From NCBI GenBank assembly GCA_934512135.1, contig CAKSWT010000018.1:1-57471 (forward strand): DNA of 57,471 bases, written 5' to 3'. Source of the stretch: an uncultured Oscillospiraceae bacterium (lineage in GTDB: Bacteria > Bacillota > Clostridia > Oscillospirales > Oscillospiraceae). Positions 7,635 to 16,670 of this stretch are shown here, in pieces; the first letter of the stretch is position 1; each line of letters begins with the position of its first letter. The notes under the pieces were generated by a model, which saw only the letters and a program-made list of their open reading frames with translations, did not search any database and was not told the origin of the DNA. A program made the translations under genes and the position numbers.

Positions 7635-8556
7635 TTCCGTCACGCTCCGACATTCGCTCACACAGCCGCTCAAAGGCTTTGGCGTTCAGGGATGCGTCGT
7701 CCAGCAGGAAAAGCCGGCTGAGGCCAACACCGGGCGGGACGTGGCGTTTTAACAGATTTGCGCCGCCCCCAAGGAGAATCATGGGCATGGCCCGGTAGTC
7801 CATACCGCACTCCTGGATGGCGGAAAAGAGCTGCCCGATGTGCCGGTCCGCCTCCGTCTGGATGATTGTCTTGACTGCCTCCGGCAGCTCGGGCATATCT
7901 CCCCGGAGAGCCGCCTCCAGCTGGGCGCTGGTCATGGAGATTCCGAGGCTCCTGCGAATCTGCTCCGCTATCTCATCCAGCAGACGGATCACGCCCAGTT
8001 CCATGCTGCGGCAGGCGGCGGCGTTGGGAATCTGGTTGTCGATGCGCATCAGGTCCACGGTCCATCCGCCAATGTCCGCCACGATCACAGAGGGGGCGTT
8101 TAAGAGTTCCTTCTGCATCAGAACGGCTGCATAGCCCTGCGGGAACAGCTTCACATCCCGAAGGGTGATGCTGTAGGGCCGTCCCTCAAAACGGAAACTG
8201 ACGGGCTTCCCGTCACGTAGAAGATACTTGCGGAATGCCGATTTATCCCGCCCAAAGCTGGTCAGGGGCAGCCCCGCTGCCAAGATGATTTCCGCATTGG
8301 GCGGTTCCTGCCTTATCTCCAGTTCCATGGCAATGGCCGCCAGAGTCAGCAGATAGTAATTCTCCGTTTGTGTTTTGTCCTTCTGCAAGGGCTGCCGCCC
8401 GGAGCCTGCCACATAGTATTTCCCCTCGTATTCCAGAACACGTTCCATGGAATAGGGTTCATGGCCATAGACCGTCAGACCGCTGGGGAAACAGGTATGG
8501 ACGGTTTTCATGTTGGCGTAGCCGTGGTCGATGCCGAGAATGATTGGCTCACTCAT
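7621..8556 (-). CDS. parM: ParM/StbA-like actin-family segregation ATPase
   Basis: The 311-residue protein has actin-fold nucleotide motifs: phosphate 1 ILGIDHGYANMK at the N-terminus, phosphate 2 VADIGGWTVDLM near residue 165, and the adenosine motif MILLGGGANLLK near residue 255. Such proteins form filaments that push replicated plasmids apart; in ICEs they stabilise the circular form. The ATG at 8556 has GGAGGCGATG upstream and overlaps the stop of a 34-residue gene. Confidence 0.88.
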   Translation of the reverse strand: MSEPIILGIDHGYANMKTVHTCFPSGLTVYGHEPYSMERVLEYEGKYYVAGSGRQPLQKDKTQTENYYLLTLAAIAMELEIRQEPPNAEIILAAGLPLTSFGRDKSAFRKYLLRDGKPVSFRFEGRPYSITLRDVKLFPQGYAAVLMQKELLNAPSVIVADIGGWTVDLMRIDNQIPNAAACRSMELGVIRLLDEIAEQIRRSLGISMTSAQLEAALRGDMPELPEAVKTIIQTEADRHIGQLFSAIQECGMDYRAMPMILLGGGANLLKRHVPPGVGLSRLFLLDDASLNAKAFERLCERMSERDGNAGV

Positions 8557-8657
8557 CTTGCATCGCCTCCCAACCGCTTTGTGCGCTTGCGCGTTTGTTC
8601 CAGCTCCGCTGTCAGGGGGCTGTAGAGCTTCAAAACCTGATTAGTATCTGCGTTCAC
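8553..8657 (-). CDS. Very small coupled gene (34 residues)
   Basis: A short reading frame fills the gap between two genes exactly. It starts with GTG at 8657 behind a strong GGAGGTGATG ribosome site and ends in a TGA that overlaps the parM ATG. The product begins MNADTNQVLKLYSPLTAELE and ends in a basic tail with Arg and Lys. The perfect ribosome site and four-base coupling support translation. No family is recognised; it may mainly couple parM translation to the upstream gene. Confidence 0.6.
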   Translation of the reverse strand: MNADTNQVLKLYSPLTAELEQTRKRTKRLGGDAR

Positions 8658-8661
8658 ACCA

Positions 8662-9054
8662 TCACCTCCAATACAGCTTGCCCTTGAGCCGTTCCAGCGC
8701 CCGGACGCGGTGCTTCACCTTCTCCACAGAATTGTCCATGCCCTCCATTTGCCGCTGGATGCGGTGCTGGATGGACTGTAAGCGGGCGGCATCGTTACAG
8801 CCGGACACCACGATGTAATCCATCCCGCCGCGGCCGTTGTGAACCGCCAGCACCTCCCGCAGGCCGTCCTCGTCCCGGATGGAGGCCATCAGCCGCTGGC
8901 CCAGCCGCTTGCGGTAGCTCCGCTGAAGGGCGTCGTTGCTGCCCTGTACACCATATTTCGCTAAAATATCTGAAATTTCCTCGGCGGAAATTTCAAGATT
9001 CGCGGACAGCTTGTCTAAGATTTCCTGCTCAGCCTTCTCCGGAATGTCTGTCAT
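8662..9054 (-). CDS. ICE protein of unknown function
   Basis: A 130-residue charged, helical protein beginning MTDIPEKAEQE; the ATG at 9054 has GGAGGTGCG upstream. The middle (EEISDILAKYGVQG ... LQRSYRKRLGQRLMASIRD) may be a helical DNA-binding segment and the C-terminus is a coiled-coil-like helix rich in Arg and Lys. It overlaps the end of the ParB-like gene by 26 bases. I do not recognise the family. Position between ParB-like and ParM-like genes suggests a replication or partition accessory. Confidence 0.7.
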   Translation of the reverse strand: MTDIPEKAEQEILDKLSANLEISAEEISDILAKYGVQGSNDALQRSYRKRLGQRLMASIRDEDGLREVLAVHNGRGGMDYIVVSGCNDAARLQSIQHRIQRQMEGMDNSVEKVKHRVRALERLKGKLYWR

Positions 9055-9958
9055 GGGCGCACCTCCAATCTGTGGGGAGAACTTTTTCCTCCAAAATCTC
9101 CGCAATTTCGCTGAAATATGCCGCGATTGTCTGAGATTCACGGACAGTATCTTGAATCTCATCCAGCTTCATCCGGGCGCAATCGGCCCAAGTCCGCACC
9201 TTTTCCTCGCTTGGCTCCAGCTGAATCCCGTACTCAAAGGCGCGGGAATAGAGCTTCGCCAGCTTTGTCCGCTCGTCGATGGCAGCATCAACTCTGCGGA
9301 AGTTCTTTTGGGCTTTGGCCAGTTCCACAGCTTCCATGGCGGCCTGCTCCTGCTGCTTCGGCGGCAGCTCCTGCACCTGCCGTGTAATCTGATAGCCCTG
9401 ATGGATGGACAGCTCGTTCTTGTCCATGGCGTCCTTGACGGCGGCGGGCGCGTGGGCGTCAATCTGCATGGCCTTGCCCATGGTTCGCTCGCCGATTCCT
9501 ACCGTGTCAGCCAATTCCCTTCGCGTATCAATGGGCAAACTTTCCGGCAATGTTGCCGAAATGTCCGTGCGGCTGCCTTGGTTTTCTCTGGCCCGGCGCT
9601 CAATGTCCGGCTTCAGCTTCAGCGCGATCTGCGCCAGATCCCACTTCGTGAGATTTCGCCGCCCCTTCTGGGTGTCCAGCGCCCACTGCTTGGCCTCCAG
9701 CTTGTCTGCAAAGGCGAACACCAGCATCTGGAACGGAATGCTGTGCGTGTGGCAGATGCTCAGGCGATTGTGGCCATCGATCACCGTGAAATTTTCGTCC
9801 ACGATGATTGGCGCGTAGCAGCCGTTGGCGAGAATATCCGCCTCCAGCACGGCGAGCTGTTCCGCGCCCAGCGGCGGCAGCAGCTCCGCGAACTCCTGCG
9901 CCACGATGGGCGATTTCTCTGTGCTTGTGTAAATTTTTCCTGTGTTTTTCAAAGGCAT
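9029..9958 (-). CDS. ParB/RepB-like nuclease-domain partition protein
   Basis: About 309 residues with a ParB N-terminal domain: ANGCYAPIIVDEN followed by VIDGHNRLSICH, the family GHxR-type box. A helix-turn-helix is visible in RRELADTVGIGERTMGKAMQ. The C-terminal third is long and helical. ParB proteins bind centromere-like sites; ICE versions often act in maintenance or regulation. The ATG at 9958 sits almost on top of AAAGGAGT; the TTG two codons later has better spacing and may be the real start. It follows the initiator gene by 33 bases. Confidence 0.85.
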   Translation of the reverse strand: MPLKNTGKIYTSTEKSPIVAQEFAELLPPLGAEQLAVLEADILANGCYAPIIVDENFTVIDGHNRLSICHTHSIPFQMLVFAFADKLEAKQWALDTQKGRRNLTKWDLAQIALKLKPDIERRARENQGSRTDISATLPESLPIDTRRELADTVGIGERTMGKAMQIDAHAPAAVKDAMDKNELSIHQGYQITRQVQELPPKQQEQAAMEAVELAKAQKNFRRVDAAIDERTKLAKLYSRAFEYGIQLEPSEEKVRTWADCARMKLDEIQDTVRESQTIAAYFSEIAEILEEKVLPTDWRCAHDRHSGEG

Positions 9959-9991
9959 ACTCCTTTCGACTGTAAAATTTTGTTTGCATAC

Positions 9992-11059
9992 TTAGTGAGC
10001 AAGCGCGGGCATCACCTCCCTTCCAGCCTCGTTCCGGGCAAACAGGGCGTCGTAATAGGCGTCGATGGTGGCCGGGGCGTTGTACAGGGCCGTCAGCAGG
10101 TAGCGGCGCATATCCCGAATCGGTGCGGAAACTCGCCGCAGGCAGTCCAACACGTAGTCGATGTGGGTAAAATCCAGCGAAAGAAGCCGCTGCTTCACCG
10201 TTTTCGCGGGCAGTTCCTGCCGGTTGACGCGGATGGTGGGCGAGGTGTTCTGTAAAACATCGGCCCCCAGCGTGAAAATTCCATCCAGCGTCTCCTTGGA
10301 GTGGCTGTCCAGCAGGGCCGGATAGCCCCAGACCTGTTTCAGCTTCTCTTTCGCTCCATCACTCCCATCGCTCCCACCAACCTGCGTCTTTACCATTGCC
10401 GTAAAATTCTCCGATGAAGGATTGATAGATTCAGTCTCACTAAATTCAGTCTTGATATATTCAGTCTTATTTGCTGCTGTTTTTGAGCGCTCCGGAGCGC
10501 TGGTTTTGAGATAGCCAGCGGCTTTCTTTTGAGACATCCGGGCGCTGAAAACCGGAGGATTTTCGCGTTTTGGGACCTCTTTTCGCTTATTTTCAGCCGT
10601 CTGGGTGCTGGAATTCAGCGCGCTGTCACACTCGGAATCGTCAGTCTGCTCATTTTCAGATATCTCTACAGAAGCGTCCGCGCTTTTGGAAGCCTCGTTT
10701 TCAGCGTTCTGACAATCGGCGAAATCCTGCACATAAATGCGGTCAGGGGTCCCCAGCCACTGGCGCTGCCGCTGGATCAGACCGCTGGTTTCCAGCTCTT
10801 TCAGATGCCGCGATGCCTTGCAGTGGCCGCAGTCCAGCTGCTCCTGCACGTCCTTGACGCTGAAATAGATGTACACACGGCCCGCCTCGTCCAGCCAGCC
10901 GGAGCGCTGGGACAAGCTCACACGATCCAGCATCAGGCCGTAGAGTACCTTTGCCTCTATGGACAGCCCAGTAAACTGCGGATTCGTAAACAGCGCCTTT
11001 GGAACACGATAAAACGCGAATTGTTCGGTTTCCATGGTGTGATTGTCAGTTTGCAGCAT
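9992..11059 (-). CDS. Replication initiator, RepA N-terminal family
   Basis: A 355-residue protein whose first 120 residues match the RepA_N initiator domain (FYRVPKALFTNPQFTGLSIEAKVLYGLMLDR, winged helix, then HLKELETSGLIQ). A Ser/Thr/Glu-rich linker follows, and the C-terminus (LLSLDFTHIDYVLDCL) is the conserved tail domain. ICEs use it for replication of the excised circle. The ATG has GGAGGAATTATT upstream. It heads the maintenance operon. Confidence 0.87.
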   Translation of the reverse strand: MLQTDNHTMETEQFAFYRVPKALFTNPQFTGLSIEAKVLYGLMLDRVSLSQRSGWLDEAGRVYIYFSVKDVQEQLDCGHCKASRHLKELETSGLIQRQRQWLGTPDRIYVQDFADCQNAENEASKSADASVEISENEQTDDSECDSALNSSTQTAENKRKEVPKRENPPVFSARMSQKKAAGYLKTSAPERSKTAANKTEYIKTEFSETESINPSSENFTAMVKTQVGGSDGSDGAKEKLKQVWGYPALLDSHSKETLDGIFTLGADVLQNTSPTIRVNRQELPAKTVKQRLLSLDFTHIDYVLDCLRRVSAPIRDMRRYLLTALYNAPATIDAYYDALFARNEAGREVMPALAH

Positions 11060-11085
11060 AATAATTCCTCCAAATATTCAAGAAT

Positions 11086-11113
11086 CGCCCGGAGCGCAAA
11101 TACACTCCGGGCG
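11086..11113 (-). terminator. Hairpin between sortase and repA genes
   Basis: Perfect 9-bp stem (CGCCCGGAG / CTCCGGGCG) with a 10-nt loop directly after the sortase gene. The following minus-strand sequence is only moderately T-rich, so termination may be partial. Confidence 0.55.
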
Positions 11114-11118
11114 TGAAT

Positions 11119-11811
11119 TTAGTTCGTTCGAACGCCCCGCACCAGCAGCCGATGACTGTTGACGGCAATCGGCACACAGGTCAGCAGGGTTACATAATCC
11201 TCTCCTGGCACGATGGTCAGGTCGCTGGTGTCGCTAGGCAGCACGGTTTTAATTTGATCAATGATGTAGGTCAGCGTCTGATTGTAGACGTGGATGTAAA
11301 ACACATCGCCTTGCTCAAGTTTCGGCAAATCGGTGAACAGCCGGGCACTGCTCATGCCGGAATGGGCGGCCAGAACGCAGTGCGTACTGCTCCCGCCCAC
11401 GGGCAGAGATGTCTCCGGCAAATGGCCCACGCCCTTGGCGAGAATATCTGCGCCCACACCGTGGTAGATGGGCAGAAGGACGTCTATTTTTGGTATCTCC
11501 ACATAACCCATGACGCCCTCGGCGGTGAAGTTCAGAAGCGTGTTGTAGTCCGTATTCTCGGCGGCGTCCTGCTCCACGAACGGATCGGACAGGGCCACGG
11601 TTTCCGTCAGGTCCTCGTTGTATTTTCTGGCCCGCGCCAGCTCCCGCCGGGCGTCCTCGTCGCTTAAATCGTCCGCGGCGCTCTCGTAGTCCGCAACGAC
11701 TTGGGACTGTTTCCCGCTGCTGAGCCATTGGCTGACCGAGGGATATAAGAGCAGGGCGCACCCGAAAAGCAGGATGCACCCCGCCAATATCATGGGCAGA
11801 CTCTTACGCAT
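11119..11811 (-). CDS. Class C (pilus) sortase
   Basis: Membrane transpeptidase of 230 residues that joins pilin subunits. It has an N-terminal membrane helix (residues 6-24), the catalytic triad His150 (LAAHSG), Cys212 (LLTCVP) and Arg221 (HRLLVRG), and a DPF lid motif at 76-78, characteristic of class C pilus sortases. The C-terminal membrane anchor seen in many class C sortases is absent; the protein ends soon after the Arg. Its start overlaps the backbone pilin gene by eight bases, so both are made together. Substrates should be the LPKTG and LPQTG proteins upstream. Confidence 0.92.
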   Translation of the reverse strand: MRKSLPMILAGCILLFGCALLLYPSVSQWLSSGKQSQVVADYESAADDLSDEDARRELARARKYNEDLTETVALSDPFVEQDAAENTDYNTLLNFTAEGVMGYVEIPKIDVLLPIYHGVGADILAKGVGHLPETSLPVGGSSTHCVLAAHSGMSSARLFTDLPKLEQGDVFYIHVYNQTLTYIIDQIKTVLPSDTSDLTIVPGEDYVTLLTCVPIAVNSHRLLVRGVRTN

Positions 11812-13684
11812 TGCGCCGCTTGCGGATATACAGTACGGTGATGACGCCAGCGGTCAGAACCGCGAAGATACCCAGCCCGTACAGGAGCATACTGCCCTGT
11901 CCGCCGGTCTTGGGCAGGTCAAAGCTCCGGGTGTTTGCGACCGTCAGGGGTACCAGCGCGGAGACGGAGCCGTTGTCCTCCAGCATGGCTACAGCCTTGT
12001 CGTTGACTTTTGCGGAGGCGGTCAGCAGGGCCTTGCCGCAGGTTTCGCAGAAGGTGGCGCTTTCACTCTGAGAGATGGTAACAGAGATGTTCTCGTCCAG
12101 AAGCGTGTAACCATCGTCCGTGGCGACCTCAGTGATGATATAGCTGTCATCCTCCAGGCCCTTTACCAGCAGCTTTCCGGTGGACACAGGGCTGAATCGT
12201 GTAGCCTCGGCCTCCTGCGTAGTGTGGCCTGTGACGTAGTATACATCGTCTTTCAGCTCCGCCTGAACGTAGTAGTTATCGGTGCTGTTTTTCATGAGAA
12301 ACAGGACGTTGCTGAAATCTCCGTTGTTGTCACTGAACTCCTTCGTCAAATCCAGCCCGTAGGTGTAGACGTGACAGCAGTCCTTGAGGGTGTCATAGTA
12401 GTCCGTATTGGTGCGCTTCCAGGTCAGCTCCACCTCGTTGGGGTTGCCGGAATCGCCGTAGACCGTGGTGGCATCAGAGTTCACGGTGCAGGAATAAGTA
12501 ATCCGAGCTGTGCAATTGGAGTAGCCACGGAGGGGGCTGGTAGAAGAATCATAGACAGATTCTGCGCTGTTGATTTCCGCAAGAGCCGCCTCCGTCATGG
12601 CAATGGTCATGCTGGAGCCGCTCTCGCTGCTGTAATCTGTGTAGCTGACGTTGAACTTTCCGTCCGACTCCGTCCATGTGGCAATGAGGTCGGTGCAGGA
12701 TTTGTCCGTGAACCACTCGATCTTCACGTCATTTTTATTGTACTGGATGCCTTTTGACAGCTCGTCCACGAAGGTGTAGGTGGTCAGGGCAGTTGCGGAA
12801 GAAGAGATGGTGGGCAGGGTGGAAATAATCTGGTAGTCTACCGTGTCGCCATCGGAGGCTGTGGCGGTGTGGGCATAGCCATCGGCAATGTCATCGGCGG
12901 AACCATTATTTTTGCCCGTGTCAGCTTGGACCTCCCGGACGGTTTTTTCCAGGTCAGGACTTCCGGTTTCATTCTTTGGGTAGCACACCACGTCATAATT
13001 CCATGCGTCCCCGTCAATCGTGGTCATGGGCAGACTGACCAAAAACGGCGCGGTGGTATTGGTCACATTTTCGGGAACGCGGGTTTCCACCACAAGGTAG
13101 AGGCCCTGTTCGAGATTTTCCGCGCTGGTTTTGCCGTTTTCGCCCGTCTCCGGCATGGTGGTGCCGCCGTTGCCTGTCATATACGCCTCCAGCGCAGTCT
13201 TGGTCGTGGTAGCGTTTGATTCCAGAGCGGCAGAGAGGGCGTCAATCAGGGCGTCGCTCTCAAAATACGCTGCGCTATCCTCCGTTTTGTAAGCATTCTC
13301 GTCGCTCAGACTCAGCACCGCGAGGAAATCCTCGTCCGAAATTTTGTACAGAGGTACTACCCGGTGGGTTCCATCCGTCCCGGTTTCCTTCTGCATGGCA
13401 AGGTCTGCGACCTTCATATAGCTGAACTCCACTCCCTGAATGGCGTATTTTGCAAGGGCGACGTTGACGGAATCGTCCTGGAGCCCTGTGGAGACATAGG
13501 AGCTGGTTGACCAGCCCCCGTCTGCCTCGGCGCTTGTCATGTCGTATTTGTACAGGGTCAGGCTGGTGAACCGGCTGGTGTCAATGGTAGCGCTTGCCTC
13601 GTCCGCTGCGGACGCGCCCACGCACATGGAAAGGGCCATGACCGCGGTCATGGCCAAAGCGGTGATTCGTTTGAAAAGTTTCAT
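11804..13684 (-). CDS. Backbone pilin, isopeptide-forming, LPKTG anchored
   Basis: A 626-residue secreted protein with a signal peptide (residues 1-27, cleavage after ASA), a pilin motif YPKN at 235-238 whose Lys is the usual polymerisation nucleophile, an E-box-like segment YIITEVATDDGYTLL, and an LPKTG sorting signal at 590-594 followed by a membrane helix and RKRRNA. Two or more Cna-B-type domains lie between. This is the layout of SpaA-type major pilins. It overlaps both the adhesin gene (ATGA) and the sortase gene. Confidence 0.9.
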   Translation of the reverse strand: MKLFKRITALAMTAVMALSMCVGASAADEASATIDTSRFTSLTLYKYDMTSAEADGGWSTSSYVSTGLQDDSVNVALAKYAIQGVEFSYMKVADLAMQKETGTDGTHRVVPLYKISDEDFLAVLSLSDENAYKTEDSAAYFESDALIDALSAALESNATTTKTALEAYMTGNGGTTMPETGENGKTSAENLEQGLYLVVETRVPENVTNTTAPFLVSLPMTTIDGDAWNYDVVCYPKNETGSPDLEKTVREVQADTGKNNGSADDIADGYAHTATASDGDTVDYQIISTLPTISSSATALTTYTFVDELSKGIQYNKNDVKIEWFTDKSCTDLIATWTESDGKFNVSYTDYSSESGSSMTIAMTEAALAEINSAESVYDSSTSPLRGYSNCTARITYSCTVNSDATTVYGDSGNPNEVELTWKRTNTDYYDTLKDCCHVYTYGLDLTKEFSDNNGDFSNVLFLMKNSTDNYYVQAELKDDVYYVTGHTTQEAEATRFSPVSTGKLLVKGLEDDSYIITEVATDDGYTLLDENISVTISQSESATFCETCGKALLTASAKVNDKAVAMLEDNGSVSALVPLTVANTRSFDLPKTGGQGSMLLYGLGIFAVLTAGVITVLYIRKRRNA

Positions 13685-16545
13685 GAAAAAAGCCTCCGTT
13701 TCGCAATTCTAACGATGTTTTTCTTGAAATAAGGGTATTTAAGGTTGAAAATAAAGGCATTTCCCGTCAGCGCCATCAAAATTCCCGCCGGGACAAACGG
13801 GAAGCCGTCCCCGCCGGTCTGGGGCAGGGTGTAGACCTTGCCGTTCTGAACAGTGATGGGCAGGGCGTAAAAATACGCTGTATCGTCAAAAAACTCATCC
13901 GGCTCCGCCGTGACCTCTCCCTCCGGATAGCTGACTGGGAGAACTCCTTCAAAAACGGGCTCGGTCAGCAGCGCATAGCCCGCCGGGGCCTCCACCTCGG
14001 TGAGCCGGTATTGGAGCGTATCGTCCGCCCAAAGGCCATCAAAGGTGACGATTCCGGTTTCATCGGTGGTCAGCTTGCCGTCCATGACTGCGCTGGAGCA
14101 GCCGCCCGCAGCCAGTTCCGCGCTCTGGAACACAGGTTTCCATTCTTCGTCGTCCAAATATTCCAGTAGAAATGTGGCCCCGGCGAGAGGATTTTCGTCA
14201 GAATCCTGCTTGGTGACGGTAATCGAACCAGGGCGGCGGGCATCCTCGCAGGTGATCTCCACGCTGTCGTTGGCCTTGGAAACGCTCCATGTCCCTGTGT
14301 TGGCCTCGTCCAACGTGTAACCGTGGGGCGCTTTTTTCTCCGTCCAGGTGTAGGTGACGCCGTAGACCAGATTCTCGAACGTCAGCTTGCCATCCTCGCC
14401 TGTTGAGAGAACAGTTTCAGAGCCATCGGAACCGGTCAGCGTGAACTCCGCGCCGGAGAGCGGCTCCGCCGAATCCCTGTCCACCTTCAAAATTGTGAGC
14501 TGGCCCGTCCAGATGTCGTTGTAAATCGGGTCAAGGGAAACAGTCACGCCGTTTTCATGGATTTCTGCTTCATAGACCGATGTATCTGCCTCGTAGCCCT
14601 CCAAGCCGGACTTCTGCTGGACGCAGTAGGTGCCGTAGGGCAGGTCTTTGGAGGTTCCGATTCCGTCCTCGCCAATGGTGACGATGTCCTTTTCGGTATC
14701 TTTCGTGGCGTCATAGCTTCCAGCGGATTTCAGCCACACATAGAACTCCGCGCCCGCTTCCGGCTGTTCCTTCCTAGAAATTGTATTCCGGGCGAACTTT
14801 TGAAGCTGGAGCTTACCCTTGATAGCGGTGTCCGACACGGTCAGGGAAATGCTGTTATCCGCGTCAGAATAGTGACTGTAGGCCGTTTCCAGCTCATAGA
14901 CCGTCTCGTCCAGCGTGTACCCCGCCGGGGCCTTCGTCTCTTTCAGAGTATAGACTCCATCGGAATCCGTGCAGGGGAAGGAATCCGTGGTGAAGCCGCC
15001 GTTCTGGACGGTATAGGTGGTGACCGCCTCACCGGACTTATATAAAGTATATTCTGCGCCGTCCAACGTGGCATCCCCCTGGGCCGTGCCGGTTTCGGCG
15101 TCCACCTTCACCACCTGCGCTGACCAGAATTTCCAGGTGTTCTCCATTGTTATTTCAACAGAATCATTGCCGGGAATCGTGACGGTCTGGGCTTCCGGCA
15201 GCAGATATTGCTCACCGGGGCTTACTTCCTCCAGTGTGTAGGTTCCAACCTCCACATCATTAAAATACGCCTTTCCATCGCTCCTAGTGGCGGCGGTCAG
15301 GTCTACGAAGTTGCCCGCATCACTGGTGCCATAGAGCCGAAACGTAAAGCCCTCCACGGTGCCATAATTCGCGGACTTTTGAACCACCAAATTCCCCGTT
15401 TCCGGCGCATCGTCCCAGGTGAGCTTGATATAGGCCGCCACTTCGTCCGCGCCGCCCGCTGTCAAAACGGTCTGGTAGTCCGAATTCTCCCAAATAGTCG
15501 GGTCGCTGGTGGACATGAGCTTTTGGTCGGAGGTTCCGGTGATAACCTGATCCTTGATTTCTGCGTTGTCGGCTGGAACAGAGATGGTCAGGGTATTGCC
15601 GCTTTTCGTAAAGGTCACGCCGGAATAGCTGAATGTGAAGTGCGACAGGACACCGTTGCTGTCTGTGACGTTGGTTTCGTAGCAATTGGTGCTTTTGTTC
15701 AGCGTCAGCTCAATGGTTTTCGCTCCGCTGGAGCTGCTGCCCGCGAAGCTGGGGACGGTGCCGTCCGAAACACTGATGGCATTCAGAATCCCGTCATAGC
15801 ATGCCTGATAGTCCGCCCCCAGCACCGCGTAGATTTTGCTGAACAGGCCGTAATCTGAGCTGTACTGAATTCCGCTGGAGTACCGGCATTTGCTGACAAC
15901 CTCCCAGATCAGCGTCTGGGTTGCGGCGTACTGTGCCTGCTGGCTGTAGCCGTAGTCTACCTCCGGGTAGCCAAAGGCCAAAATCTGCTCAATGTAGCTT
16001 CTTTGCGTAGCATCCAGCTCCAGCAGCCAGTAGCTGTCACTGGCGGCGGAACTGGCGGAGTAGCCGGAGTAGGTTTTGCCATCGAGGGATGAAGTGTTCG
16101 GTTCGATGCAGTAGGAAAGCATGCCGTCGATGGTGTGATAGGCGATTTCGCTGGCGTAGTAGTAATGCCCATAGGAATGTGTGCCCAGCGTGCTGTAACG
16201 ATTGCAGTACCATCTGGGGGAGGTATAGGCGGAAAACGTGACGCAGGTGCTTTTGCCCATCGTCCCGGAGCTGGAGGCGGCGGCCACGGCGCGGGTCAAC
16301 AGCAGGCCGTCATTGCTGACTGCTTCCTCGGAGGCTTCATCCTCTGCGGCATCGGCGCTCTCTGTCTCCGGTTCGTCCTCCTGCACAGGCGGCGAGATTT
16401 GCGGTGAAACCTCGGCGGCGTCCGCGCTGGCTTCCTCCGCCGCTTCCACCACCGATGGCTCGTTGTCCGCCAGCGCCGCCGGGATCAGCCCCACTACCAC
16501 AGCCAAAAGCAGCAGCAGGGCAATGGCCCGAAATTTGTGTTTCAT
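13681..16545 (-). CDS. Thioester-domain pilus tip adhesin, LPQTG anchored
   Basis: A 954-residue surface protein. After a signal peptide (about residues 1-26) and an acidic linker comes a TQxA-type thioester domain: Cys146 in LSYCIEP and Gln210 in ATQTLIW are positioned to form the internal Cys-Gln bond that lets such adhesins attach covalently to host amines. Several Cna-B/SpaA repeats follow with E-box motifs such as YTLEEVSPGEQY and YTLKETKAPAGYTL. The sorting signal LPQTG is at 907-911, with an unusually long, partly aromatic basic tail. It is the first gene of the pilus operon and the likely tip subunit. Confidence 0.9.
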   Translation of the reverse strand: MKHKFRAIALLLLLAVVVGLIPAALADNEPSVVEAAEEASADAAEVSPQISPPVQEDEPETESADAAEDEASEEAVSNDGLLLTRAVAAASSSGTMGKSTCVTFSAYTSPRWYCNRYSTLGTHSYGHYYYASEIAYHTIDGMLSYCIEPNTSSLDGKTYSGYSASSAASDSYWLLELDATQRSYIEQILAFGYPEVDYGYSQQAQYAATQTLIWEVVSKCRYSSGIQYSSDYGLFSKIYAVLGADYQACYDGILNAISVSDGTVPSFAGSSSSGAKTIELTLNKSTNCYETNVTDSNGVLSHFTFSYSGVTFTKSGNTLTISVPADNAEIKDQVITGTSDQKLMSTSDPTIWENSDYQTVLTAGGADEVAAYIKLTWDDAPETGNLVVQKSANYGTVEGFTFRLYGTSDAGNFVDLTAATRSDGKAYFNDVEVGTYTLEEVSPGEQYLLPEAQTVTIPGNDSVEITMENTWKFWSAQVVKVDAETGTAQGDATLDGAEYTLYKSGEAVTTYTVQNGGFTTDSFPCTDSDGVYTLKETKAPAGYTLDETVYELETAYSHYSDADNSISLTVSDTAIKGKLQLQKFARNTISRKEQPEAGAEFYVWLKSAGSYDATKDTEKDIVTIGEDGIGTSKDLPYGTYCVQQKSGLEGYEADTSVYEAEIHENGVTVSLDPIYNDIWTGQLTILKVDRDSAEPLSGAEFTLTGSDGSETVLSTGEDGKLTFENLVYGVTYTWTEKKAPHGYTLDEANTGTWSVSKANDSVEITCEDARRPGSITVTKQDSDENPLAGATFLLEYLDDEEWKPVFQSAELAAGGCSSAVMDGKLTTDETGIVTFDGLWADDTLQYRLTEVEAPAGYALLTEPVFEGVLPVSYPEGEVTAEPDEFFDDTAYFYALPITVQNGKVYTLPQTGGDGFPFVPAGILMALTGNAFIFNLKYPYFKKNIVRIAKRRLFS

Positions 16546-16619
16546 ATATGAAACTCCCTTCGTAAAAGATATTTATGTGAACAGCCAAAGCTGAAATTTT
16601 CTCTTGAAAACGCAAAAAA

Positions 16620-16655
16620 GCCCCGACTGCAATGAACGTAAATTGCAGTCGGGGC
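16620..16655 (-). terminator. Intrinsic terminator of the RHH gene
   Basis: A 14-bp stem (GCCCCGACTGCAAT / ATTGCAGTCGGGGC) followed on the minus strand by a CTTTTTTG run. It separates the small regulator gene from the pilus operon, which must therefore have its own promoter in 16546-16619. Confidence 0.85.
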
Positions 16656-16670
16656 TTCGGCAAAAACTTG

